Assembly: GCA_964392615.1 (NCBI GenBank)
Contig: CAYMRB010000274.1
Location: forward strand, 1 to 13,774
DNA: 13,774 nt
Origin: CAYMRB01 sp964392615
Lineage (GTDB): Bacteria; Planctomycetota; UBA8108
Reading direction: 5' to 3'
Part shown: in pieces, positions 1 through 7,598 of the stretch
Layout of the letters: every line of letters starts with the position of its first letter
Position numbering within the stretch: position 1 is the first letter of the stretch
Notes under the pieces: model-generated
Told to the model about the DNA's origin: nothing
Databases searched by the model: none
What the model saw: only the letters and a program-made list of their open reading frames with translations
Program-made: the position numbers and the translations under genes

Positions 1-972
1 GCCCGCCGCTTCGATCTCGCGCTCCAGCTCCTTCGCCCTTGGCACGCCCATCGGGTAGGGCTCTCGCGCGGCGGCGATCATCGCCTGTTGATGGCGCGCC
101 AGGCGCGCGACCTGGAGGCGCATCGACGGTTGCCCGATCCCGGTGTAGAGGAACGTGCAAAGTTCGCTGCCCGCGATCGATCCCCCTGACGTGCCGGTCA
201 ACCCGAGATTGCCGACCAGCTCGCCGTGGAGCCCGAGAGCCACCGCACCCGTGAGGTCGTCCGGCGACACGCGCCGCAGCGCCCCCTCTGCCGACGCGCA
301 ACGCGGTAGCAGCTCGCGCAGGAGGTCGAGGCTCGAGTCGGCCATCGTGATCCGATAGATCTGGCTCAAGAGAGTCGGCCCCTCGCGCAGCGCCTTGCCG
401 ATCGCGCACAGGATGCGGAGCTCCTCGAGCGCGCCGTCGACGTCGTCTTCCTCCATGCGCAGGCGGACCCGCGCGGCGACGACGGGCCACAGCGCCCACA
501 GCCCGGGCGCGTGCGCCAGCAGGGGATACGGACCGGCCCGCCAGTCGAGCTCGAACCGGCAGCGTGGGAGCTCCGCCGCGCGGCGCAGCAGGGCGATCAC
601 CTCGTCAAAGCGCGGTAGCTCGTCGCGCATCTCTGTCGTCACGCGCGGCCCCTCGGACGCTGCTGGCTCCCTGCGCAGCGGCTCGAAGACCTTCGGGTCA
701 CCGGCCGCGCGCGAGAGCGACGTCGCGGCGACGTACAGCCAGGCGGCGTTCTCGCCGTCCGCCGGGGCGCCGCCGAATTCGGCCAGGCCGCGCTCGAGGT
801 CGCCGGCACTCGTCGGCAGACCGGCGGCACGCGCCTCGTCGACGGCCGCCTCGAGCTCGGCCGTCGCATACCAGTTCCAGCACGTCCAGGCACCACCGAC
901 GACGAGCGCGGCGGCGGCGATCCACTTCAGCGCCTTGCCCAGCGGGACTTCGAGGAATCCGAACCACTTCAT
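1..972 (-). CDS. Membrane-anchored hypothetical protein, 3' end outside the window
   Basis: I do not recognise a function. Read on the minus strand from ATG at 972, the frame stays open for 324 codons to the window edge, so the C-terminus is missing. The product starts MKWFGFLEVPLGKALKW and has one hydrophobic segment at about residues 17-30, then a long soluble part rich in Ala, Glu, Leu and Arg. The early part reads ATAELEAAVDEARAAGLPTS and then an acidic EFGGAPADGENAAWLY stretch. That layout (anchor, short helix, 'ENAA-LY' motif) resembles uncharacterised proteins I associate with planctomycetes; this is recollection, not a search result. The start is well supported because ATG overlaps the upstream gene's TGA as ATGA, implying translational coupling. 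It is the third gene of the sigma-factor operon, so it may be controlled with it. The reading frame is confident; the function is unknown. Confidence 0.8.
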   Translation of the reverse strand, partial: MKWFGFLEVPLGKALKWIAAAALVVGGAWTCWNWYATAELEAAVDEARAAGLPTSAGDLERGLAEFGGAPADGENAAWLYVAATSLSRAAGDPKVFEPLRREPAASEGPRVTTEMRDELPRFDEVIALLRRAAELPRCRFELDWRAGPYPLLAHAPGLWALWPVVAARVRLRMEEDDVDGALEELRILCAIGKALREGPTLLSQIYRITMADSSLDLLRELLPRCASAEGALRRVSPDDLTGAVALGLHGELVGNLGLTGTSGGSIAGSELCTFLYTGIGQPSMRLQVARLARHQQAMIAAAREPYPMGVPRAKELEREIEAAG

Positions 973-1328
973 GAGCTCTCTCCCGAGGCGGGAAGAATCG
1001 ATCGCATCCGATCGCGTGCCGCGATGTCGCTCCGGCGAATGACCACGAACCTCGGTCGCCGCCGAGCTTCGATCGCCAGCCCGTCCGCTGGCCGATCCGC
1101 AAACTCGTCAACGGCGGAAGTGGGGTGAACCGTTCTCCGCACTCGTTCGTCGAGCCATGCGTTGACGAACACGAGGGCGACGAGCATCGCCGCCGCCGCC
1201 GCGAGGAACCACGGTCGCTGCCGAGGACGACAAGCATCGAGGACGCGCGCTCGCAGCTCCGGGCGCGGCTCCGCGAGTCGGAATCTGCGCAGGAACGCCT
1301 CCGGCTCCCGCGGCTCACTCGGTTTCAT
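969..1328 (-). CDS. Small single-pass membrane protein, possible anti-sigma factor
   Basis: This 119-residue protein is encoded directly after the ECF sigma gene, starting 14 bases before that gene's stop, and ends in an ATGA overlap with the next gene. It has an N-terminal, presumably cytoplasmic part (1-38) that reads AFLRRFRLAEPRPELRARVL, one clear transmembrane segment at about 40-57 (FLAAAAAMLVALVFVNAW), and a 60-residue tail. Position and topology match the usual partner of an ECF sigma factor, a membrane anti-sigma factor. However, the HxxxCxxC zinc motif of the ZAS anti-sigma domain is absent and the N-terminal part is too short for a full domain of that type. It could instead be another small envelope protein co-expressed with the sigma factor. 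The reading frame is well supported by the overlaps; the role is inferred from context. Confidence 0.72.
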   Translation of the reverse strand: MKPSEPREPEAFLRRFRLAEPRPELRARVLDACRPRQRPWFLAAAAAMLVALVFVNAWLDERVRRTVHPTSAVDEFADRPADGLAIEARRRPRFVVIRRSDIAARDRMRSILPASGESS

Positions 1329-1806
1329 CGAGCCACTCCCTGAGCTTGGCGATCGCGTAGCGGTAGCGCGACGCGGCCGTGTCCTTCGAAACGCCGAGAA
1401 GCTCGCCGAGGCGTCGAAACGTCATGTCCTCGTACACATGGAGGAGCAGCACCTCGCGCTGTTCGGGCGGCAGGCGACGAATCGCGCGGTCGACGCGCTC
1501 GGCGTCGCCGTCGAACCGCTCGTCGTCCGCCGTCACGAAACGCATCCGTTCGCGCGCTTCCCGTTCGACTCCCGCCGCACGGCGACGGCGCGAGATGGTA
1601 GTCAACGCCTGGCGGTGAACGGCAGTGTGCAGGTAGGCCTCCATGTCGTCGATCGCGGCTCCTCTTCGACGAGCGTGCTGCGCGCGGGTCAACTTGACGA
1701 AGACCGACTGCAGCACGTCCTCAGCGTCCTCGCGCTGCCCGGTCAGCGCCAACGCGTGGCGGTACAGCTGCGTCGCGTACTCGGCGTAGATCGCTTCCAG
1801 GTCCAT
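1315..1806 (-). CDS. ECF-type RNA polymerase sigma factor
   Basis: The 163-residue product has the size and two-domain layout of extracytoplasmic-function sigma-70 factors, which direct RNA polymerase to stress or envelope-response promoters. Region 2 lies at about 6-75 and includes LYRHALALTGQREDAEDVLQ (14-33), the usual core-binding and -10 recognition signature. A charged linker follows (76-102). Region 4 lies at about 103-157, with RLPPEQREVLLLHVYEDMTF (111-130) and the helix-turn-helix RRLGELLGVSKDTAASRYRY (131-150) for -35 recognition. The ATG at 1806 gives a normal family N-terminus, although I see no strong Shine-Dalgarno before it. The next gene starts 14 bases before this stop and may encode its regulator. 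The gap to the upstream TAXI gene is 101 bases and contains an inverted repeat, so this is probably a separate transcription unit. The target regulon cannot be told from sequence. Confidence 0.9.
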   Translation of the reverse strand: MDLEAIYAEYATQLYRHALALTGQREDAEDVLQSVFVKLTRAQHARRRGAAIDDMEAYLHTAVHRQALTTISRRRRAAGVEREARERMRFVTADDERFDGDAERVDRAIRRLPPEQREVLLLHVYEDMTFRRLGELLGVSKDTAASRYRYAIAKLREWLDETE

Positions 1807-1907
1807 GCGCGTCGTTCGATAAGACCTGCGTCGCCGCCGGATGTGTCTACGGATTCCGGTCGGTTTCCCGCGTTCTCCCGATCAGCCCTGCTCGCGGTCG
1901 ACCTCTT
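1807..1907 (-). promoter_or_regulatory. Intergenic region upstream of the sigma operon
   Basis: This is the 101-base gap between the TAXI gene's stop and the sigma-factor start. It must hold any separate promoter of the sigma operon, but I see no convincing -35/-10 pair or ribosome-binding site. Its only visible structure is one arm of the 8-base inverted repeat described separately. Confidence 0.3.
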
Positions 1908-1920
1908 TCAACGGGCTGAT
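1881..1920. repeat. Perfect 8-base inverted repeat spanning the TAXI stop codon
   Basis: ATCAGCCC at 1881-1888 and GGGCTGAT at 1913-1920 are exact reverse complements, 24 bases apart. The right arm lies in the last codons of the TAXI gene and the TGA stop (1910-1908) lies in the loop. The loop also contains the palindrome GGTCGACC. It could form a hairpin at the end of the operon, but no T-run follows on the minus strand, so it is not a typical intrinsic terminator. It could alternatively be an operator for the sigma operon or a chance match. Confidence 0.35.
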
Positions 1921-3428
1921 AGGCGCGTGCCGAGCGCGTCGATCTGTCGATCGAAACGCTGGCGCGTGATCTTCGCGTTCACCTTCTGGCTCAGCTCGTG
2001 GCACATCTGGATGAAGCAGTGGACGGCTTGGTCGCGATAGAGCTCGTGCGCGGAGAACTCGCCCAGCGCTTCCTGCCGCAGCTCGGTCACCTCGTCGAGG
2101 AGCGCCTCAAGCTCGTCTGCATCGTCGCCGGAGCCGGCAGCCGCATCGAGACCCATCTGGCGTCGCTCGATGTCGAGAAGCGAGCGAATATAGCGGTCGA
2201 GCCGGTGCTCCTTGCGGCGCGCGCGGTGCTCCCGAATCCAGCGAATGACCAGGTAGAGCGCGACGAGCACGGACACGAGAAACGACCGGATGCCCTCCGT
2301 CGCCTCGACGAAATCGGTCGGCAGAAGCGGATGCGGATCGGGATCGTAGAAGGCGAGCGCACCGTCGTGGATCGTGAACTCCGGCCTCGTGCGCGCGAAC
2401 TCGAGGCGCTCGGAGGAGCCGAGAGCGAACAGCTCGCGGAGCTCGTTGCGCTTGATGAACTCGTCGCTGAGCACGAGCTCGGTCACCTCCTCGACGAGGT
2501 TCGCGTCGACGCCCTCTCGCGTCAGCAGCTGAGCGGTAAGCGCGACGGTCTTCACCTGTGGGTTCTGCAGCTTGCCCGATCGATACATCCCGACCGGGAT
2601 CTCGTACTTCGACACGAGCAGGTGTTGCTTGGCGAGCGCCTCGGCGTTGTCGATCGAGAGCAGCTCGCAGGTCTCGCGGTGCAGCAGGTCGACGATTCCC
2701 GGAGCGAGCACGCCGGCGGTCATCAGGGCGGCATCGAGCGTGCCCTCGTCGAATGCGGCCACGACCTCACCGTACGACAGGTACCGCGCGTCGATGTCGG
2801 TCTCGTCGAGTCCGAAGTGATCGAGGATGATGCGCGAGAACGCGCGATCACCCGATCCCGGCCTGCCGACGGCGACCGCCTTCTTGTCCGGCCCCTCCGG
2901 GCGGAGATCATCGATCCCGCGAATGCCGGCGTCGCTGCGCACGATGAGGTGGGCGACCTCCGAGTACAGATTGGCGACGAATCGCGGCCTCGCCCCCTGG
3001 AATTCGTGCGGCGTCAACGCACCGTCCTGGTCGGCGTCGAGCTGCGCGAACTCGTCGGCGGACACCGGACCGGCAGCGCCGGCTCGGAACTCGTCGAGGT
3101 CGAGGCGACCGTCGGCGGGCTTCACGTCGCGCCGATCGAACTCGGAGCCGAGCGTGCCGGCCTGGTAGAGCGCGAAGTCGAGCTTGCCCGCCTGCAGGTC
3201 CCGCGCGTTGGAGAGCGAGCCCTCCGTCTGGCGAATACGCGTCGCGATGTCGAAACGACTGCGCAGCTCGCGTCGCAGGTCGTTCATGAGCATCTCGTGA
3301 CGCCCCCGGATCGGGCCCTCGGGCATCGAGACCTCGTCCGGCAAGCTCGACCAGGTCCAGTACAGCATGCCCGGAACCGCGATCAGGGCGACGATGATCA
3401 GGGCGCGCAGAAGGCTTCGTCGCAACAT
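1908..3428 (-). CDS. TAXI-type solute-binding protein with EF-hand loops and two membrane segments
   Basis: The 506-residue protein resembles TAXI-family (NMT1-like) TRAP solute-binding proteins. Visible parts are an N-terminal membrane segment (about 8-25), a binding-protein lobe including QTEGSLSNARDLQAGKLDFA (67-86), the segment VAVGRPGSGDRAFSRIILDH (185-204) typical of TAXI proteins, and GTLDAALMTAGVLAPGI (229-245). Between the lobes, residues 97-143 hold two EF-hand-like loops. The second, DADQDGALTPHE (131-142), is a canonical calcium loop; the first (102-113) keeps DG and the final Glu but lacks Asp at positions 1 and 3. A second membrane segment lies at 382-397, followed by basic residues (RWIREHRARRKEHR) and a helical, partly acidic tail to 506, presumably cytoplasmic. 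The start is supported by AGGAG at 3443-3439, which overlaps the upstream TAG. No TRAP permease genes are adjacent, so a sensor or tether is as likely as a transporter component. Confidence 0.85.
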   Translation of the reverse strand: MLRRSLLRALIIVALIAVPGMLYWTWSSLPDEVSMPEGPIRGRHEMLMNDLRRELRSRFDIATRIRQTEGSLSNARDLQAGKLDFALYQAGTLGSEFDRRDVKPADGRLDLDEFRAGAAGPVSADEFAQLDADQDGALTPHEFQGARPRFVANLYSEVAHLIVRSDAGIRGIDDLRPEGPDKKAVAVGRPGSGDRAFSRIILDHFGLDETDIDARYLSYGEVVAAFDEGTLDAALMTAGVLAPGIVDLLHRETCELLSIDNAEALAKQHLLVSKYEIPVGMYRSGKLQNPQVKTVALTAQLLTREGVDANLVEEVTELVLSDEFIKRNELRELFALGSSERLEFARTRPEFTIHDGALAFYDPDPHPLLPTDFVEATEGIRSFLVSVLVALYLVIRWIREHRARRKEHRLDRYIRSLLDIERRQMGLDAAAGSGDDADELEALLDEVTELRQEALGEFSAHELYRDQAVHCFIQMCHELSQKVNAKITRQRFDRQIDALGTRLSAR

Positions 3429-3441
3429 CCGTGTCTCTCTC

Positions 3442-6400
3442 CTACTTCGTCCCGCCCGCGCTCACCGCACACACGACCCGGAAGCCCACGTTGTAGACTC
3501 CCTGATACGGCCGATACGCGAGGCGGAACGACGATCGCGCCCGCTGCGGCCGATCGCGCCACGAGCCGCCGCGGACGACGCGCTTGCCGGGAGCGTTCGG
3601 GTCGTTGCGGCCATCGCCATCAACGTACGGATACGCGCGGTAGAGCGACCGCGTCCACTCGGCGACGTTGCCGTGCAGGTCGGCGATGCCCCACGCGTTC
3701 GGCTGCCACTGACCGCCCTCCTCCGAGAGGAAGCCGTCGTCGTCGAAGCGCGTGTCCTTCGGAATCCAATCGTCGTACTTGCTCGGGTTCGGATACGGCT
3801 CGCGGTGCTTCTTGTACGGGTGGCAGACGAACTCGCTGAGCGTCCTGTCGGCGAGGTTGGCGAAGCGCGAGAAGTCCGCGTTCCGGTCGCCGAACGAGAA
3901 CTCCGTATCCGTTCCCGCACGGCACGCGTACTCCCATTGCGCTTCCGTGGGCAGTGTGAATCGCTCGCCGGTGGTCTCGCTGAGCCACGCGCAGAAGTCC
4001 ATCGCGCGTTGCCACGAGATGCGCACGACCGGCCGTTCCGGATGATTGACGTAGAATCCGCGCACGCCGAACTGCATGCCGAAGCGCGACTCGACGCGGC
4101 TGTCGTGTCGCGGATCGAAGAGCCGATACTGCTCGTTGGTCACCTCGAGCCGTCCGATCCAGAACGGCGCGTCGATCTCCACCCTCGTCGCGGGGCGCTC
4201 GTCCGGGTAGGCGTGCGCATCGCCGCGCGTATCGCCGAGGACGAACTCGCCCGCCGGCACGAGCATGAGCTCCATCGCGATGCCCTCGGCGAGCTGCACC
4301 CGCCGAGTCTCGGAGACTCCGAGCGACGCCCGCCTGCGCTCGGCCTCGGCGGCGTCGAACGGCCAATCGGGACAATCGACGGAGGCGACCGCGGGCGAGG
4401 TCTGCTTCGCGGGCACGATCGGCAGGATCGGCGGCCCCGACGGGCCGGACGGCCGTGCCTCGACCTCCGGGTCGCTGTCGACGTTCGCGTAGCGCGCCAG
4501 CAGCTCGCGACGACGCTCAGCGAGCGGCTCGACGCGTTGGGCGCCGGCGATCTCGGTCCACGTGCCGTGATACGGCGCGTTGAGGTCGATCCACGTGATC
4601 AGGCGGTCCCACGCCTCGTCGTCGAGCTCGACGCCGTAGTGGCCCTTCTCGAGCAACTGAACGAGCTGTGTCGTGTCGGCGTGGAACTCCATCGGCATCA
4701 GCATGTGGTAGTCGCTCTCGAGACCCGGCCGGCGCACGAAGCGGTGCAGCTCGACGTACGAGGTCGAGAAGTGCCCGGCGTCGCGTCCGCCGAAGTGATA
4801 CACGCTGGTGTAGTCGGTGATCTTCTCGAGCCCGCGCAGATCGAACGCCTTCCGATCGCCCGTATCCGTATTGCCGTCATGACACCCGACGCAATACCGA
4901 TCGAGCACCGGCTGCACCTCGCGCTCGAAGTTGAAGCCGCGCGCGGGCCCGTACCACGGCTCGATCTCGTCGAGATCGTGTGCCGCAACCAACGAGGGAG
5001 CCGTGTGCGGCGAGCTCGTCGGGCTGCTGTTCGGGCTCTCGTGACAGCCGACGCACGACACGACCTCGCCGGGCATGCCGGTGAGCCAGCTGCGCATCAG
5101 CTGTAGCGCCTTGCCTTCCGCATCGAGCGGCTGCAGAGCGATCGGCGTGTTCGCGGGAATGCGGAACGACGCCGAGCCGTCGGGGCGCACGGGCACGGTG
5201 CCGACGATCCGTTTGATGTCCCACGGCCCTTCCATGCCGACAACGCCCTGCGGGCCACCCATGCCGGGGAAGAGGTAGTGGTAGCTGAAGAGGCGCAGCT
5301 TCTTGACCGTGCCGCGGGGAATCCCCTCGAGTCCCCCACCGGCATAGATGTCGAGCAGATGGACCTCCGCGTCGTCGCGGGCCAGGTCGACGCGGTCGGG
5401 AATCACCGGTGGCGTGGGAGTCCTCCGCAACGGCAGCGGCTCGAGAAGCGCGTGTCCCGGCTCGTCGCGAATCAGCACCATATTGTCGAACACGTCGACG
5501 AGGTAGATGCCCCACAGCGAACGCGGCTCGAGCTTCGCTGCGACGAGGAAGTACTTGTCGCTCAGCGGATACGGGTGCAGGAACTTCGGCCACGAGTTGT
5601 CGACGAGGTTGTCCTGGATCAGCGACGATTCGTGGCGCGGATCGCTCGTCGACTCGACCCTCTCGCCGTGACCGGGAACGCGCTGCACCGCGCCCTCCGC
5701 CTCCCGTCGTCCACGCGCGGCGTCGAAGAGCACGAGCTCACCCATGCGCCGAACGCCGTGGTGGCCGCTGACGATGCCGACGAAGCGGTTCGGGCGCTCC
5801 GGGATCGGTCGCGCGTAGAAGAGCGAGTTCGGCCAATACGAGTTGCTACCGTAGAACTCCGCCTGGCCCGTGCCGTCGGGGTTCATCGTGAAGAGCAGAC
5901 GGTCGTGGCTGTGCGGCGTGTCGGTGTACTCCCAGCGCTGGTAGAGCACCTTGCCGCTCGGCAGCACGGTCGGGCACCAGTTGTGCTCCTGGTCGAAGCA
6001 CAGCTGTCGGATGCCCGTGCCGTCAGCGTTCATGAGATAGAGATTCGCGACGTTCGTGCTGCCGTTGACGCACGGCACGGCGGCTACCGACGCGGTCGAC
6101 GAGAACACGATCCGCTCGTCCGGAAGGTAGCAGGCATCGTAGTGATTCACGCCGGGCTCGTTCGGCGTCAGCTGACGCAGGCCGGTGCCGTCCGCGCCGA
6201 TCTCGAACACGTGCCACATGCCGTTCGCGCCGATCGACGAGAACAGCATGCGGTCGGCGTCGAAGTGCAGGTCGACATCGCCGACGAAGTGCGGCCCCTT
6301 CGGTTTCCACAGCGTCGCCAATCGGCCGTCGGAGCGCAGCGGCGACAGGACCGCGATCTCGTCGTCGTAGCCTCGCGCCGGCAGCACGCAGTTGCTCTGC

Positions 6401-7470
6401 CAGTTCTGCGGCAATCCGAGCGCGGGGCCGTGTGCGGCGCGCTGGACGAGCAATAGGCGATCGAAATCGAGGCGCGGATTGCGGAGCGCGATGTCATGCT
6501 CGAGACCGGAGCCCTCGAGGTGGAGCGCGCAATACGCCTCCCACTTGCTCTTGCCGTCGGCGAGCTCGACGACGTCGCCGAGTCGAGCGAGCAGGTCCTC
6601 GCAACGCGCGCGACGGGCGGCGAGGTACGTCGGTTTGACGTCGCGCATCGTGCGGAAGTCGTCGACGAGCCGGATCGCGTTCTCGAGCCTGCCACGCAGG
6701 CGAGCCGGGTCCAACTCGAGCACGGCCCGATCGGGCGAGGATGCCGAAGACAGCCGGGCGACCCACGGCGTCCGTGGGACGAATCGCTCGCCCACCGAGC
6801 GCTGCAACAGTTCGTCGTGCGCCGCTGCACCGCTGAATTCGAGCTCGCCGACTCGCAGGACCTCGAATCGCACATCGCGATCAGCGGACGCCAAGATCGG
6901 CTGCTCGGGAATCAGGTGACCGCGACTCTGTCGTTCCGGAGCATGCGTGCGCCGCTTCGCCGCCGGGCGGTCGAGCTTCCAGTGCGGCGGAAACGCGACG
7001 GGCGACTCGAAGCGCACCGCGACGATGTGCGGCATGCACGGGCCGGGGCACTCGAGCTTGATCGTGTGCCGCCCGGCCGCGATGCGGATCTTGCACTGGC
7101 GCTCCCAGCGCGCGCTGCTAGTCTGCCAGCTGCCGGTGATCGATGCGAAGCCGCGGTGCACCTTCGCTCCGTCGACGTAGATGTCGACAGGTCGCGAACC
7201 GGCTGCCGTGTAGAGCGCGACGAGAGCGTACTCGGCGGTCACCGGAAACTCGACGTCGTACTCGGCCCGGTTCGGCAGCACGCCGGCGTTCCAGATGCAC
7301 GCGTGCTCGTCGGCGTAGATCTCTCCCGGGAGGCTGACGCGGATATTGGCCCTGTCGAACCAATCGGCTCGGAGGGTCAGGCTGGCCACGGCCTGCTGCG
7401 CTGTCGCGTCGCGCGATGCGACGACGGCGAGGGTGAATGACGACAGGAAGGCGAGCGCGACCCGATTCAT
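3442..7470 (-). CDS. Exported fusion protein: CBM-like, HZS-alpha/TolB-like region, two c-haem sites, FGE-like domain
   Basis: The product is 1342 residues, starting MNRVALAFLSSFTLAVVASR, a signal peptide probably cut after ATA-Q near 24. Residues 30-157 form a carbohydrate-binding-like beta-sandwich (DIYVDGAKVHRG, GSWQTSSARWERQCKIRIAA). Residues about 390-800 resemble the hydrazine synthase alpha middle domain found in many PVC proteins, with TolB-like blade motifs DGTGLRQL (427-434), DGTGIRQL (483-490) and DGTGQAEF (532-539). Two CxxCH c-type haem motifs follow at C806-H810 and C860-H864; the second, in REVQPVLDRYCVGCH, resembles planctomycetal cytochromes. Residues about 1063-1335 are an FGE/SUMF1-like fold (FWIGRLEVTNEQYRLF, LPTEAQWEYACRAGT, HGNVAEWTRSLY, VRGGSWRD, VGFRVVCA). 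The two catalytic cysteines of true FGE align with D1306 and A1311, so sulfatase activation is not expected. An upstream in-frame start would add 79 low-complexity residues overlapping the sulfatase gene; AAGGAG five bases before ATG 7470 argues for this start. True hydrazine synthase is unlikely. Confidence 0.88.
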   Translation of the reverse strand: MNRVALAFLSSFTLAVVASRDATAQQAVASLTLRADWFDRANIRVSLPGEIYADEHACIWNAGVLPNRAEYDVEFPVTAEYALVALYTAAGSRPVDIYVDGAKVHRGFASITGSWQTSSARWERQCKIRIAAGRHTIKLECPGPCMPHIVAVRFESPVAFPPHWKLDRPAAKRRTHAPERQSRGHLIPEQPILASADRDVRFEVLRVGELEFSGAAAHDELLQRSVGERFVPRTPWVARLSSASSPDRAVLELDPARLRGRLENAIRLVDDFRTMRDVKPTYLAARRARCEDLLARLGDVVELADGKSKWEAYCALHLEGSGLEHDIALRNPRLDFDRLLLVQRAAHGPALGLPQNWQSNCVLPARGYDDEIAVLSPLRSDGRLATLWKPKGPHFVGDVDLHFDADRMLFSSIGANGMWHVFEIGADGTGLRQLTPNEPGVNHYDACYLPDERIVFSSTASVAAVPCVNGSTNVANLYLMNADGTGIRQLCFDQEHNWCPTVLPSGKVLYQRWEYTDTPHSHDRLLFTMNPDGTGQAEFYGSNSYWPNSLFYARPIPERPNRFVGIVSGHHGVRRMGELVLFDAARGRREAEGAVQRVPGHGERVESTSDPRHESSLIQDNLVDNSWPKFLHPYPLSDKYFLVAAKLEPRSLWGIYLVDVFDNMVLIRDEPGHALLEPLPLRRTPTPPVIPDRVDLARDDAEVHLLDIYAGGGLEGIPRGTVKKLRLFSYHYLFPGMGGPQGVVGMEGPWDIKRIVGTVPVRPDGSASFRIPANTPIALQPLDAEGKALQLMRSWLTGMPGEVVSCVGCHESPNSSPTSSPHTAPSLVAAHDLDEIEPWYGPARGFNFEREVQPVLDRYCVGCHDGNTDTGDRKAFDLRGLEKITDYTSVYHFGGRDAGHFSTSYVELHRFVRRPGLESDYHMLMPMEFHADTTQLVQLLEKGHYGVELDDEAWDRLITWIDLNAPYHGTWTEIAGAQRVEPLAERRRELLARYANVDSDPEVEARPSGPSGPPILPIVPAKQTSPAVASVDCPDWPFDAAEAERRRASLGVSETRRVQLAEGIAMELMLVPAGEFVLGDTRGDAHAYPDERPATRVEIDAPFWIGRLEVTNEQYRLFDPRHDSRVESRFGMQFGVRGFYVNHPERPVVRISWQRAMDFCAWLSETTGERFTLPTEAQWEYACRAGTDTEFSFGDRNADFSRFANLADRTLSEFVCHPYKKHREPYPNPSKYDDWIPKDTRFDDDGFLSEEGGQWQPNAWGIADLHGNVAEWTRSLYRAYPYVDGDGRNDPNAPGKRVVRGGSWRDRPQRARSSFRLAYRPYQGVYNVGFRVVCAVSAGGTK

Positions 7471-7475
7471 GACAG

Positions 7476-7481
7476 CTCCTT
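7476..7481 (-). promoter_or_regulatory. Ribosome-binding site AAGGAG that decides the start at 7470
   Basis: On the minus strand AAGGAG is followed by CTGTC and then ATG (7470-7468), an ideal five-base spacing. The ATG is directly followed by a signal peptide, whereas the longer in-frame version would bury that peptide 79 residues inside. The 128-base gap to the sulfatase stop also holds TTGGCA (7560-7555), 17 bases before a weak GACGAT, which might be an internal promoter; that part is a weak match. Confidence 0.75.
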
Positions 7482-7598
7482 CGCGAGTCGAGTCTCGTGT
7501 GGCGGGTGTCCGCTCCGTTCTTCGCACGGCCATCGTCGCCGTCCGCGCAGGAGATGCCAAGAGCGTCGCGGGAGACTCCCGAGTCTTCGGTGCGGTCG

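Noticed and set aside
1998..5106. Plus-strand open frames of 613 and 579 codons opposite the TAXI and haem/FGE-like genes
   Set aside because: They show only low-complexity Arg/Val/Glu sequence and are mirror frames of well-supported minus-strand genes.
3442..7470. Genuine hydrazine synthase, implying an anammox organism
   Set aside because: Similarity is limited to a domain common in other PVC proteins; the expected HzsB and HzsC partners are absent and an FGE-like domain is fused on.
7569..7581. Short hairpin CGGGA-GAC-TCCCG after the sulfatase stop as a terminator
   Set aside because: The stem is only five pairs with a three-base loop and no T-run, which is expected by chance at this GC content.
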